Below the pieces are notes generated by a model. It was not told where the DNA came from. It saw only the letters and a program-made list of their open reading frames with translations, and did no database searches. From Capnocytophaga gingivalis ATCC 33624 (GTDB lineage: Bacteria > Bacteroidota > Bacteroidia > Flavobacteriales > Flavobacteriaceae): a stretch of 64,000 bases of DNA. Shown in pieces: positions 33,457-42,720 of the stretch. The first letter of the stretch is position 1. Each line of letters opens with the position of its first letter. The position numbers were made by a program, and so were the translations under genes. The stretch spans positions 124,001-188,000 of the forward strand of contig NZ_ACLQ01000003.1 in NCBI RefSeq assembly GCF_000174755.1, read 5' to 3'.

Positions 33457-33703
33457 TTCTAAATAAAATTTTCTAATTGTTCAATTTTGGCGCAAGTTAC
33501 TACTTTTTTTCGATACAAAAAGCATTTTTTGTTTTTTTTTTCATATGTTGATAACTTCTTTTTTAACACTGTTTTTCCTTTAAAAACAAGGGGTTACGAA
33601 GTTCACAAGATAAAAAACTTTTAAACACTCATAAAAACATTAGCTAAAATTAACACTTAGTTTGTCATTTTGATAGGTTAAATTATATTTTTTAGATAGA
33701 AAA

Positions 33704-34225
33704 TTACGGCTTTTTCACCTGTTGTGGAGGATACTGTTTGAGGATCTCACTGACAAACTTATCTATCTGTTCGTCCTTGTTGGCTCTTTCGGAGAGCATT
33801 CCAGCTCCTTTCCCTTGCCAGATAAGGTCTTTCCCCTTGCCATCAATAATATCAATGAAGAGGATTCCCTCTGTCAGGGTAGGGGTCACTTGTACCGTGC
33901 TCCCCCATACGGGTCCCCAGCCCCAACCGACTCCTACAGTCTGGTACAAATCCTGTCTTTCTCTCTCTCGAGTAAAGAAATTAACAAAGATATCGGGAGT
34001 CTCCGATAGGGTATACCCTTTCTCTAACATTCGGCTCTCAATGCTTCTGAGGATACGCTTCTTGTCTAAGTCGGAGACTTCTGCCTTATCTATTCCTTCC
34101 TTGAGGAATGCAAAGGTCTTATACTGAGCAAAAGGTGCCTTACTGTCATAATCTGAGCTTACTTGTATGCCTGCACAAGAGGTCAAAACAGTGGCGACTA
34201 TTGCGAGGGTAATGAATGGTTTCAT
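33704..34225 (-). CDS. DUF4136-family lipoprotein
   Basis: A 173-residue lipoprotein (MKPFITLAIVATVLTSC, Cys17) with the typical DUF4136 course: VSSDYDSKAPFAQYKTFAF, ILRSIESRMLEKGY, a PDIFVNFF strand, a glycine/tryptophan-rich loop (GVGWGWGPVWG) and EGILFIDIIDGKGKDLIWQG near the end. The function of the family is unknown; members are anchored in the outer or inner membrane. The start at 34225 gives the lipoprotein signal. It is separated from the M16 peptidase genes by repeat arrays, so it is probably transcribed alone. Confidence 0.82.
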   Translation of the reverse strand: MKPFITLAIVATVLTSCAGIQVSSDYDSKAPFAQYKTFAFLKEGIDKAEVSDLDKKRILRSIESRMLEKGYTLSETPDIFVNFFTRERERQDLYQTVGVGWGWGPVWGSTVQVTPTLTEGILFIDIIDGKGKDLIWQGKGAGMLSERANKDEQIDKFVSEILKQYPPQQVKKP

Positions 34226-34278
34226 AAACACAATTTTTTGATTAAAAATATACCTATCAAAAAATATACCAAAAATAA

Positions 34279-34305
34279 TGAACAGGGAGCAGTGAGCAGG
34301 GGTGT
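34279..34305. repeat. Heptanucleotide array (TGAACAG type)
   Basis: The units TGAACAG, GGAGCAG, TGAGCAG and GGGTGTA lie upstream of the DUF4136 gene. Confidence 0.6.
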
Positions 34306-34341
34306 AACAATTTCCTTTTAAAATTTTATACAATATCAAAA

Positions 34342-34377
34342 GTTAATGGTTAATAAGAAATCTCATTAACCATTAAC
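34342..34377 (-). terminator. Perfect inverted repeat made of heptamers after the M16 peptidase operon
   Basis: GTTAATGGTTAAT / ATTAACCATTAAC is a 13-bp perfect stem with a 10-nt loop, 18 nt after the stop of the second M16 gene. It continues into CCTAATCATTGATTATTTA. Confidence 0.6.
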
Positions 34378-34394
34378 CCCTAATCATTGATTAT

Positions 34395-35819
34395 TTATTT
34401 GATTTTATTAGCATATTTGTCATAGTAGAAAATAGGTAATGGTTTTCCATTATGCTTAAGGGATTCCAATTCTTTGATAAAATCACTAGATTTTCCTACA
34501 ATGATAAAGCGTAAATTGTTATACTTTATATATTTGTTAGCTACACGCTTTACATCTGCTACAGTTACTGCTTCTATATTCTTGATATAATTGCTGTAGA
34601 AATCCATAGGGAGCTTCTGTGTCTCTCTGGTTACAGCAAGGTTGGCAATGGTAGCAGGGTATTGGGTAGACATGACAAAGCGTCCGACCAGCTGTCCCTT
34701 TACCTCTTTGAGCTTCTGTTCGCTAACATTTTCTGTCTGGATACGCTTGATCTCTTTAAGAATTTCTACCACTGACTTAGCTGCTACTTCGTTACGTACT
34801 CTCACTGATACAAAGAAGTTAGCCAAAGTAAAGCGGTTTGTCCCCATGTAAGAGCGGGCTCCATAGGTGTATCCATGCTGTTCACGTAGGTTGATATTGA
34901 TATAGCTACCATAGTCTCCTCCAAGTATTTGGTTGAGTACTCTTACAGCAAAATAGTCCTTATCACTCATCTTAAGTGGATAGAGGTTGAAGACACTAAT
35001 TTCTGTCTGTACTGCGGTAGGCACATCTACTAAGTTCACCTGAGTATACTGTACATCCTGAGGAGTAGGAGTGGTCATCTGTAGCGATTTGGCAGGCCAC
35101 CATCCATGGAAATATTTGGATACTAATTCCTCCACCTGAGCGGTATTGACATCGCCCACCACTACCATATAAGCATTGGCTGGAGAAAAATAAGTCTTAT
35201 AGAAGTTGGAGACATCACTAAGAGTAATACTCTTGAGGGATTCTTCGGTATAGAAACTTCCATAAGGATGTTTTTTACCATAGGTAAGAGCACTATTGAG
35301 ACGGTAGATAATGCTCTGAGCACTATTCTCTTCTGCTTTGAGTGAAGCAATGGCTTTGTCACGTGCCTTATCCAATTCTGCTTGGGTGAAGTTCGGGTGC
35401 AGGGCAGCCTCAGCAAATAGCTCCAATACACGTGGAAAATAGCGAGTCAAGGAATAGGTATTTCCTCCATCGACAGTAAGGTATACCGTAGCTCCCATAC
35501 GATCAGTTTCCTCTACGAATGCCTCTTTGGAGATATTTTTGGATCCACCTCCCATAAGCTCAGAGGTGAGATAGTACATCCCTGGCTTCTGAGTTTCATC
35601 GATAGGAGGTCTGTCCAAGGTAAGGCTAACAGAGACATGAGGTAGCTTATGGTTTTCCACGACCATAAGGGTAAGCCCATTAGGGAGTTTTTTCACATGA
35701 GGTTCTCCCAAAGTAAAGGAAGGCATTTGGGTAGGCTCAGGCATCTTGTCTCGATCTATCTGGGCAGACAAGAGAAAAGGGGTAAGCAATGAAATGCTTG
35801 CTAATAATATTTTTTTCAT
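34395..35819 (-). CDS. M16-family peptidase-like subunit lacking the zinc motif
   Basis: A 474-residue exported protein (MKKILLASISLLTPFLLSAQ). It has the M16 fold markers LPNGLTLMVVENHKLPHVSVSL, MYYLTSELMGGGSK and the C-terminal homologous half (YPLKMSDKDYFAVRVLNQILGG), plus the RxxGY-like EQHGYTYGAR. The HXXEH zinc site is replaced by LTSELMGGG, so it should be catalytically inactive on its own. Its gene lies 11 nt after that of an M16 protein that does have HFFEH. In this family an active and an inactive subunit often form one heterodimeric protease, which is the likely case here. Confidence 0.88.
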   Translation of the reverse strand: MKKILLASISLLTPFLLSAQIDRDKMPEPTQMPSFTLGEPHVKKLPNGLTLMVVENHKLPHVSVSLTLDRPPIDETQKPGMYYLTSELMGGGSKNISKEAFVEETDRMGATVYLTVDGGNTYSLTRYFPRVLELFAEAALHPNFTQAELDKARDKAIASLKAEENSAQSIIYRLNSALTYGKKHPYGSFYTEESLKSITLSDVSNFYKTYFSPANAYMVVVGDVNTAQVEELVSKYFHGWWPAKSLQMTTPTPQDVQYTQVNLVDVPTAVQTEISVFNLYPLKMSDKDYFAVRVLNQILGGDYGSYININLREQHGYTYGARSYMGTNRFTLANFFVSVRVRNEVAAKSVVEILKEIKRIQTENVSEQKLKEVKGQLVGRFVMSTQYPATIANLAVTRETQKLPMDFYSNYIKNIEAVTVADVKRVANKYIKYNNLRFIIVGKSSDFIKELESLKHNGKPLPIFYYDKYANKIK

Positions 35820-35830
35820 GGAGATGCTTT

Positions 35831-37156
35831 TTAGTTGGATTTTTTTTCAGGTAGATAATCTATTTCTAAGCGTTGGTTTGCATTGAGATATTGCTTAGCT
35901 ACACGGCGAATATCCTCACGAGTTACCTTACGATAGAGATCTAATTCTTTGTTAATAAGGTTGGTATCCTTGTAGAAAGTATAGTCCACAGCCAAGGAGT
36001 AGGCTATTCCTCTTACATCTGAATTATTAGCTATAAAACTGGTTTCAAAGGAGTTAAGAAGCTTTTCATATTCTTTTTCAGAGATAAGTTCTGTCTGTAA
36101 GCGCTTAATTTCACTGTCCATATCGCGAGTAAGCTGTTCCAAAGGTGCATCCTGAGCCACAGCAGCAATCATAAGGATTCCTATATCCTCATAGTTACAA
36201 GTGTAAGAGATGAATTGGAGTACTTCTTTCTTTTCCTCTACCATCTTTTTGTAGAGGCGGGCACTCTCTCCATTGGCCAAGAGAGCTTGGATGAAGTCCA
36301 TCACACGTGCATCTTGTTCGGTCATCTTAGGAGTACGCCAAGCCAATACTTTGGCTGGAGCTGTGATATTAGCATCATAGTCAGTTACTTTTTTAGTCTG
36401 TGTGATGGGGGCATCCATAGGATAATTACGAACTGGCTTAGCCTGACGATTTTTGATAGGACCAAAATAGGTTTCTATCCAGCTTTTTGCCTGATCTTTC
36501 TGGAAATCTCCAGCTACGACCAAGACTGCATTGTTAGGGTTGTAGTAACGGTGGTTGTAACGGATGAAGTCTTCGAGCTTGGCGGAGTTCAGGTCGTCCA
36601 TACTACCGATGGTAGGGTGTTTGTAAGGGTGCTTATCGAAGAGCTGATTTTGCACCACAGGCATATAGATGATTTTTCCATAAGGTACATTATCCGTTCC
36701 TTCGCGTTTTTCTTCTTTGACTACTTCCTTCTGTGTATCCACACCTATCTGATTGATTACAGGGTGAAGCAATCGTTCGGACTCCATCCACAAGGCCAGT
36801 TGTAAGTTATTGGAGGGAACGGTCTCATAGTAATAAGTCTTGTCCACATCGGTGAAAGCGTTGTTATCTCCACCATGAGCAGAGACAATATCGAACCAAC
36901 GACTTCTGGGGATATTCTTGGTTCCTTCGAAGAGTAGATGTTCAAAAAAGTGAGCAAAACCGGACTTCCCTGGGAGGTCATCTTTGGCTCCTACATGATA
37001 CATAACTGTAGTAGTGACTACAGGAGCAGAATTGTCCTGATGTAGAATCACATGCAATCCATTAGGGAGGTCATACTCTTCAAAGTTGATTTTTTGTGCC
37101 ATAGCTATTCCAGTGGAGAGTAGCAAAGCATTGAGCGTTAAAATATATTTTTTCAT
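35831..37156 (-). CDS. Zinc M16-family peptidase, exported, catalytic subunit
   Basis: A 441-residue protein with signal peptide MKKYILTLNALLLSTGIAMAQ. The inverted zinc motif is His69-Phe-Phe-Glu72-His73 (AHFFEHLLFEG), followed by NNAFTDVDKTYYYETVP and the third-ligand region around VDTQKEVVKEEKREG. The start at 37156 is chosen because a -7 element sits at 37183-37190. M16 proteins (pitrilysin/processing-peptidase family) cut small peptides or presequences inside a closed chamber. It is transcribed with the inactive-type M16 gene that follows. Confidence 0.92.
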   Translation of the reverse strand: MKKYILTLNALLLSTGIAMAQKINFEEYDLPNGLHVILHQDNSAPVVTTTVMYHVGAKDDLPGKSGFAHFFEHLLFEGTKNIPRSRWFDIVSAHGGDNNAFTDVDKTYYYETVPSNNLQLALWMESERLLHPVINQIGVDTQKEVVKEEKREGTDNVPYGKIIYMPVVQNQLFDKHPYKHPTIGSMDDLNSAKLEDFIRYNHRYYNPNNAVLVVAGDFQKDQAKSWIETYFGPIKNRQAKPVRNYPMDAPITQTKKVTDYDANITAPAKVLAWRTPKMTEQDARVMDFIQALLANGESARLYKKMVEEKKEVLQFISYTCNYEDIGILMIAAVAQDAPLEQLTRDMDSEIKRLQTELISEKEYEKLLNSFETSFIANNSDVRGIAYSLAVDYTFYKDTNLINKELDLYRKVTREDIRRVAKQYLNANQRLEIDYLPEKKSN

Positions 37157-37182
37157 AAATGAAAGTGATAAAAACATTACGG

Positions 37183-37190
37183 CAAAGTTA
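37183..37190 (-). promoter_or_regulatory. -7 promoter element of the M16 peptidase pair
   Basis: The minus strand reads TAACTTTG, 26 nt before the ATG at 37156. Confidence 0.65.
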
Positions 37191-37245
37191 GGTTTTTTTC
37201 CTGAGATAAAGAAATATTTTAGGAAAAACTTACCTTTATAAGAAT

Positions 37246-37278
37246 AAAAAAAGGTTACCCACATGGGGTAACCTTTTT
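37246..37278 (-). terminator. Terminator of the OmpA-family gene
   Basis: AAAAAGGTTACCC / GGGTAACCTTTTT is a 13-bp stem with a 5-nt loop and a T run on the minus strand, 22 nt after the stop. Confidence 0.88.
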
Positions 37279-37300
37279 GAAGGTATTAAATCCTAAATAA

Positions 37301-38701
<1,401 letters not shown>

Positions 38702-38909
38702 TTAAAACTCGCCGCTAAAGTACAATTTTTTTTTCTCCTACACAAAAATTTTTCAGTACTCGAAAAAAAATTAACATATTAATAATGTTTGTTATGTGTT
38801 TTTAAGCTTAAAAATCTCCCTAAAAAGACCTTATTTCTGTTGATAACTTTTTTCATCCCCCTTCAAAACACCTAAAATCCCTTTGACTAGAAAGGGATGA
38901 AATAAAGTG

Positions 38910-38917
38910 CAAAGATA
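38910..38917 (-). promoter_or_regulatory. Candidate distal -7 element of the OmpA-family gene
   Basis: The minus strand reads TATCTTTG. It is followed within 20 nt by an 8-bp hairpin (ATCCCTTT / AAAGGGAT) and then about 210 nt of AT-rich leader before the ATG at 38668. Confidence 0.45.
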
Positions 38918-39067
38918 CAGATTTATTTTTAATAATGAAAGACAAATCTACTTTTTTTAAAAACTTTTTACTTTGTTGTCTCTTTTCTTGCAATACAATG
39001 AAAAACAAACTGTTGCAGATCAGGCAAACTTTGTTCTCTCTTTATTTTCTGTATTGATGGATATTTA

Positions 39068-39099
39068 TTTGGTAACTTCTGAAAAAAAATGTACTTTTG
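39068..39099 (+). promoter_or_regulatory. Promoter of the 39133 methyltransferase gene (-33 and -7)
   Basis: TTTG (39068-39071) and TACTTTTG (39092-39099) are separated by 20 nt. The -7 element overlaps the first in-frame TTG, so the ATG at 39133 is the start. Confidence 0.72.
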
Positions 39100-39132
39100 C
39101 AAGGAATTATTACACTTTTTAAGGATATTGTT

Positions 39133-40218
39133 ATGAAAATGTCTCCTTCTGTAGCGCAACAGTATACACAAGAGCACCTTTCAGCCCTTCAGGCACAGCG
39201 CTTGGCTCACGAAATAGCCTTTGCCCCTGTGGTGTTTCAGGTATCGCGCTTGATGATAAAGTTTGGCATCCTTCAGCTCCTCTCGGATCACAATAAGGGA
39301 TTGACCCAGAAACAAATTGCCGAGCACACTTCTGTGAGTGAGTATGCTGTGCAAGTGCTCCTAGAGGCTTCTCTCTCTATAGGAACGGTTCGAGTAAGTG
39401 AGGATCGCTTTGTACTTACCAAAGCGGGGTGGTTTCTTCTCAATGACGAATCGGTAAGAATCAATATGGATTTTATCCATGAGGTATGCTACCAAGGGCT
39501 TTTCTATATGGAAGAAACCCTTCGGGAAGGGCGTCCGGCAGGACTTGAGGTCTTCGGACAGTGGCCTACTATCTACGAAGGACTCTCCCAGCTACCCAGG
39601 GAAGCTCAAAAGAAATGGTTTGCTTTTGACCATCATTACTCGGATAACTCCTTTCAGGAGGCTTTGGAGATTGTCTTCTCTTCTCCTGTAAAAAAGCTCT
39701 TGGATGTAGGGGGCAATACTGGGCGCTGGGCAATGCAGTGCGTAGGCTATAACCCTGAGGTAGAGGTTACCATCATGGATCTTCCCCAACAGTTAGGCCT
39801 CATGCGAGAGGCTACCCGAGGAAAGGCTGGCGCAGATCGTATCAAGGAATATCCTGCCAACTTGCTCGATCCAAAGGGAACATTCCCCAAAGGGTTCGAT
39901 GTGATTTGGATGAGCCAATTCTTGGATTGTTTCTCCCAAGAGGAGGTCATCAGTATCCTCAGGCGGGCTGCTCAGGCAATGGATGCACATACCGTACTAT
40001 ATATATTGGAGAGCTATTGGGACAGACAGCAGTATGAGACAGGAGCTTACTGCCTTACTCAGATCAGCCTTTATTTCTCGGTGATGGCCAATGGTAATAG
40101 CAAGATGTACTATTCTCAGGACATGATACGCTGTGTGGAAGCTGCTGGATTAGAGGTTACCCAGATTCATGACCACTTAGGAAAGGGACATAGTATCTTC
40201 GTATGTAAGAAAAAATAA
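39133..40218 (+). CDS. SAM-dependent O-methyltransferase-like protein with winged-helix N-domain
   Basis: About 361 residues from the ATG at 39133 (a second ATG lies two codons in). Residues about 20-110 form a winged-helix dimerisation domain (FGILQLLSDHNKGLTQKQIAEH). A class I methyltransferase domain follows: motif I LLDVGGNTGRWA, motif II VTIMDLPQQ, then FDVIWMSQFLDCFSQEE. The layout matches the small-molecule O-methyltransferase group (hydroxyneurosporene or acetylserotonin methyltransferase type). The acceptor is unknown. A D-2-hydroxyacid dehydrogenase gene follows after 17 nt and is probably co-transcribed. Confidence 0.85.
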   Translation: MKMSPSVAQQYTQEHLSALQAQRLAHEIAFAPVVFQVSRLMIKFGILQLLSDHNKGLTQKQIAEHTSVSEYAVQVLLEASLSIGTVRVSEDRFVLTKAGWFLLNDESVRINMDFIHEVCYQGLFYMEETLREGRPAGLEVFGQWPTIYEGLSQLPREAQKKWFAFDHHYSDNSFQEALEIVFSSPVKKLLDVGGNTGRWAMQCVGYNPEVEVTIMDLPQQLGLMREATRGKAGADRIKEYPANLLDPKGTFPKGFDVIWMSQFLDCFSQEEVISILRRAAQAMDAHTVLYILESYWDRQQYETGAYCLTQISLYFSVMANGNSKMYYSQDMIRCVEAAGLEVTQIHDHLGKGHSIFVCKKK

Positions 40219-40235
40219 TAGCTAATAGCAAGCTA

Positions 40236-41201
40236 ATGAAAATACTACATATTGACAGCAATCATCCCTTGATGATAGCTCAGCTCCAAGAAGCGGGTTT
40301 TGAAAATGATACAGACTACCTCAGCAGCAAGGCTGAGATAGAGGACAAGATCGCAGCCTATGATGGTATCGTGATTCGTAGCCGCTTCCCTATAGATAAA
40401 GGATTTATTGACAAGGCCTCTCGCCTGAAGTTTATCGCTCGGGTGGGGGCAGGTATGGAAAATATTGATACAGCCTATGCCCATCAGAGGGGTATCGCCT
40501 TGATCTCTTCTCCTGAAGGGAATCGCAATGCGGTGGGGAATCATACTTTGGCTCTTCTACTTGCCTTGCTCAATAAGCTCAAGAAGGCGGATCAAGAGAT
40601 AGCTCAGGGGCTATGGCTCAGGGAAGAAAACCGTGGCTATGAGCTGGATTCTCTTACGGTAGGAATCATCGGCTATGGCAATATGGGGAAGGCTTTCGCT
40701 AAGAAGTTACGAGGGTTCGATTGTCGAGTACTCTGTTATGATATCAAGGAAGGTGTGGGAGATACTTGTGCTACACAAGTGCCCTTGGAGGTATTCCAAA
40801 AGGAAGTAGATGTGGTAAGCCTACACACACCAGAAACTCCCCTGACTCTTGGGATAGTCAATACTACTTTTATAGAAGGATTTGCTAAGAATTTCTGGCT
40901 TATCAATACAGCCAGAGGTAAGAGTGTCATCACTGAGGACTTGGTCTCAGCCTTACAAAAAGGTAAGATCTTAGGTGCTGGGTTGGATGTCTTAGAGTAT
41001 GAACAATCTTCTTTTGAGAATTTCTTCAAAGGGACACTCCCTGAGGCTTTTTCTTACCTGACTCAGGCTAACAATGTAATTCTCACCCCCCATATCGCAG
41101 GGTGGACGATAGAAAGTAAAACGCTTCTATCTCAAGTGATTGTGGACAAGATCAAGGCACTGGGTCATACCCACTCCCTCCCCATGGATGACAACGCATG
41201 A
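40236..41201 (+). CDS. D-isomer-specific 2-hydroxyacid dehydrogenase (phosphoglycerate dehydrogenase-like)
   Basis: A 321-residue NAD-dependent enzyme. The Rossmann motif is [17 protein letters not shown]. The catalytic triad is recognisable as Arg in NTARGKSV, Glu in LDVLEYE and His in LTPHIAGWT. It lacks the ACT domain of many SerA enzymes, so 3-phosphoglycerate is a likely but not certain substrate. It is encoded right after the methyltransferase. Its last 50 nt overlap the end of the convergent yidD gene. Confidence 0.88.
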   Translation: MKILHIDSNHPLMIAQLQEAGFENDTDYLSSKAEIEDKIAAYDGIVIRSRFPIDKGFIDKASRLKFIARVGAGMENIDTAYAHQRGIALISSPEGNRNAVGNHTLALLLALLNKLKKADQEIAQGLWLREENRGYELDSLTVGIIGYGNMGKAFAKKLRGFDCRVLCYDIKEGVGDTCATQVPLEVFQKEVDVVSLHTPETPLTLGIVNTTFIEGFAKNFWLINTARGKSVITEDLVSALQKGKILGAGLDVLEYEQSSFENFFKGTLPEAFSYLTQANNVILTPHIAGWTIESKTLLSQVIVDKIKALGHTHSLPMDDNA

Positions 41202-41385
41202 TACGCCTGAGGGCAAGCCTACCGCCCTTAAGAAGTCCATACTTCTTGAGGGCTTCTAAAGCATAGGTGGAACAAGTAGGGCTAAAGCGGCAGGTGGGCG
41301 GTTTCAAAGGGGAAATAGCCACTTGGTAGAAGCGCACCAAAAGGATAAAGGGATAGGTCAAGAGTTGGCTTATTTTTCTTTGCAT
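41152..41385 (-). CDS. yidD: Membrane protein insertion efficiency factor YidD
   Basis: A 77-residue protein with the complete family signature: a hydrophobic/amphipathic N-terminal helix ([20 protein letters not shown]), [12 protein letters not shown] and a C-terminal [13 protein letters not shown]. YidD assists membrane-protein insertion together with YidC. Its start codon overlaps the stop of the upstream gene by 1 nt (TAATG). Its 3' end overlaps the dehydrogenase gene on the other strand by 50 nt. Confidence 0.95.
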   Translation of the reverse strand: MQRKISQLLTYPFILLVRFYQVAISPLKPPTCRFSPTCSTYALEALKKYGLLKGGRLALRRIMRCHPWGGSGYDPVP

Positions 41386-42152
41386 TATTCCTTCTTCTTA
41401 TGAGTGCCTCCTTTGCTTGTTTGGGTACCTCCCTTGCCCGCTTTTTTACCTGTCTGCTTACGAGGTTTACGTGCAGGTGCTTTCTTTCCTTCTGTATCCA
41501 TCACTGCTCTTAGGTTCTGAGCTTTAGAAGGTTTTTCTTCCACAGGATGCTCCTCTTCTTGTACCTCTTTGTCTGAAATAGGAGTCGAGAATACTGGATG
41601 GAGGACTTCTTCTGATTTCTCCGCCACTACTCTCTCAGGGACAGCCTCTTGCTCTCCTTCGAAGATAGTATCTACCAAAATGTTTTTCTCTGAAGTATAT
41701 TTGCTAACAAAGTAGTGACTGTCTTTCTTGGTATTGGCAATATCCTCTGTTCTTAGTTGAGATAGTTTTGAATTGGCCTCAGAACGTATCTTGCGAAGAG
41801 TCTCGCTGAGCTCCTCTCGTGGAGCTATTCTCCCTTCTTTCTTCTGCATAAATGGATGCACCTGATCTACTTTATTAGTCACATCCTGAAAGAAAGGTAT
41901 CTCCTTCACCTCTTCTTCTCTGTAGGAAGATTCTCGATATTCCTTAAGCATCTTCAGCCATAAGCTGTGAATATAATAGATCCCCTTGTATGCAGGGATT
42001 AGCACTGCCGCCGTAAAACAGCACCAGAAATACTGAAAAGTCTCATCATGAGGAACATACATCTGCCCTAAAAACAACATTGAATAGATGACACTTCCTA
42101 TAATGGCTATCATCATCAACCAAGCAAAAGTTACTAAAAATAAATTTTTCAT
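41385..42152 (-). CDS. Uncharacterised two-helix membrane protein with Lys-rich tail
   Basis: A 255-residue protein with two N-terminal transmembrane helices (about 3-30 and 38-62, [20 protein letters not shown] and [15 protein letters not shown]). A long charged cytoplasmic part follows and ends in a Lys/Gly/Thr-rich tail ([14 protein letters not shown]). No family is recognised. It is translationally coupled to yidD through a 1-nt stop/start overlap. The basic tail could contact RNA or membranes; this is only a guess from composition. Confidence 0.75.
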   Translation of the reverse strand: MKNLFLVTFAWLMMIAIIGSVIYSMLFLGQMYVPHDETFQYFWCCFTAAVLIPAYKGIYYIHSLWLKMLKEYRESSYREEEVKEIPFFQDVTNKVDQVHPFMQKKEGRIAPREELSETLRKIRSEANSKLSQLRTEDIANTKKDSHYFVSKYTSEKNILVDTIFEGEQEAVPERVVAEKSEEVLHPVFSTPISDKEVQEEEHPVEEKPSKAQNLRAVMDTEGKKAPARKPRKQTGKKAGKGGTQTSKGGTHKKKE

Positions 42153-42248
42153 TTTTATATATTATTAGGGGTTATCTTTTTTAATTTTCTGATTATCAAT
42201 ACTATAATCCTTTCTTTCTCTCCAAAAATACAAGATGTATTGATTTGG

Positions 42249-42256
42249 CAAATATA
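42249..42256 (-). promoter_or_regulatory. -7 promoter element of the 42152-yidD operon
   Basis: The minus strand reads TATATTTG, 96 nt before the ATG at 42152. Confidence 0.58.
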
Positions 42257-42374
42257 ACACTTTTTAAATAAAAAAACAACACTTCTTGCAAAATTATTTT
42301 AATTCTCATTCTTTAATCATTCTTAGAAAAAAATACTGTTGATAAATTTTTCTGATTTTTCACTAAAAAAATTG

Positions 42375-42382
42375 TATTTTCG
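42375..42382 (+). promoter_or_regulatory. Variant -7 element of the small gene upstream of mutL
   Basis: TATTTTCG differs from TAnnTTTG at one position and lies 23 nt before the ATG at 42406. It probably drives this gene and mutL. Confidence 0.45.
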
Positions 42383-42405
42383 CACCCATTAAAAACACAA
42401 GGAAA

Positions 42406-42672
42406 ATGAAAATCAATTTTTTTAAAACTCAAAAAATCAGGCAATTTTCCTACCAACCTCGTTATTATCAGGAGACTGAGGAGCGGGGTGGATTTTCCAT
42501 TGTAAAGCACCAGAGTAGGGCGTCTTCGTTTCGCCGCCAATGGAAAGAGATGCGCCAGCCTGCCAGTATTCGAAGCCATTCCAATCGGTTGGTATGGGTT
42601 ATTGTACTAGTACTGATTCTCATCCTCTTCTATTTTTTCGATTTTAATCTGTCTTTTTTCCTGAATAAATAA
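42406..42672 (+). CDS. Small conserved membrane protein upstream of mutL
   Basis: An 88-residue protein: a basic, aromatic N-terminal part (FSYQPRYYQE, SSFRRQWKEMRQ) and a single C-terminal transmembrane helix (about 63-85). From memory, flavobacteria keep a protein of this shape next to mutL, often mislabelled as a riboflavin synthase subunit. Nothing here resembles riboflavin synthase. Its function is unknown. mutL begins 48 nt downstream. Confidence 0.72.
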   Translation: MKINFFKTQKIRQFSYQPRYYQETEERGGFSIVKHQSRASSFRRQWKEMRQPASIRSHSNRLVWVIVLVLILILFYFFDFNLSFFLNK

Positions 42673-42720
42673 TTGTTTTTGAGTATCTTTCTTTTTCCTA
42701 ACACAAATAGATTTTTTTAG

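Noticed and set aside
38968-39177. 69-codon minus-strand reading frame between the OmpA-type and methyltransferase genes
   Set aside because: It runs across the methyltransferase promoter and first codons, has low-complexity basic composition and no recognisable motif.
42313-42579. 88-codon minus-strand frame over the small gene before mutL
   Set aside because: It covers the promoter and most of the plus-strand gene and shows no signal or domain.
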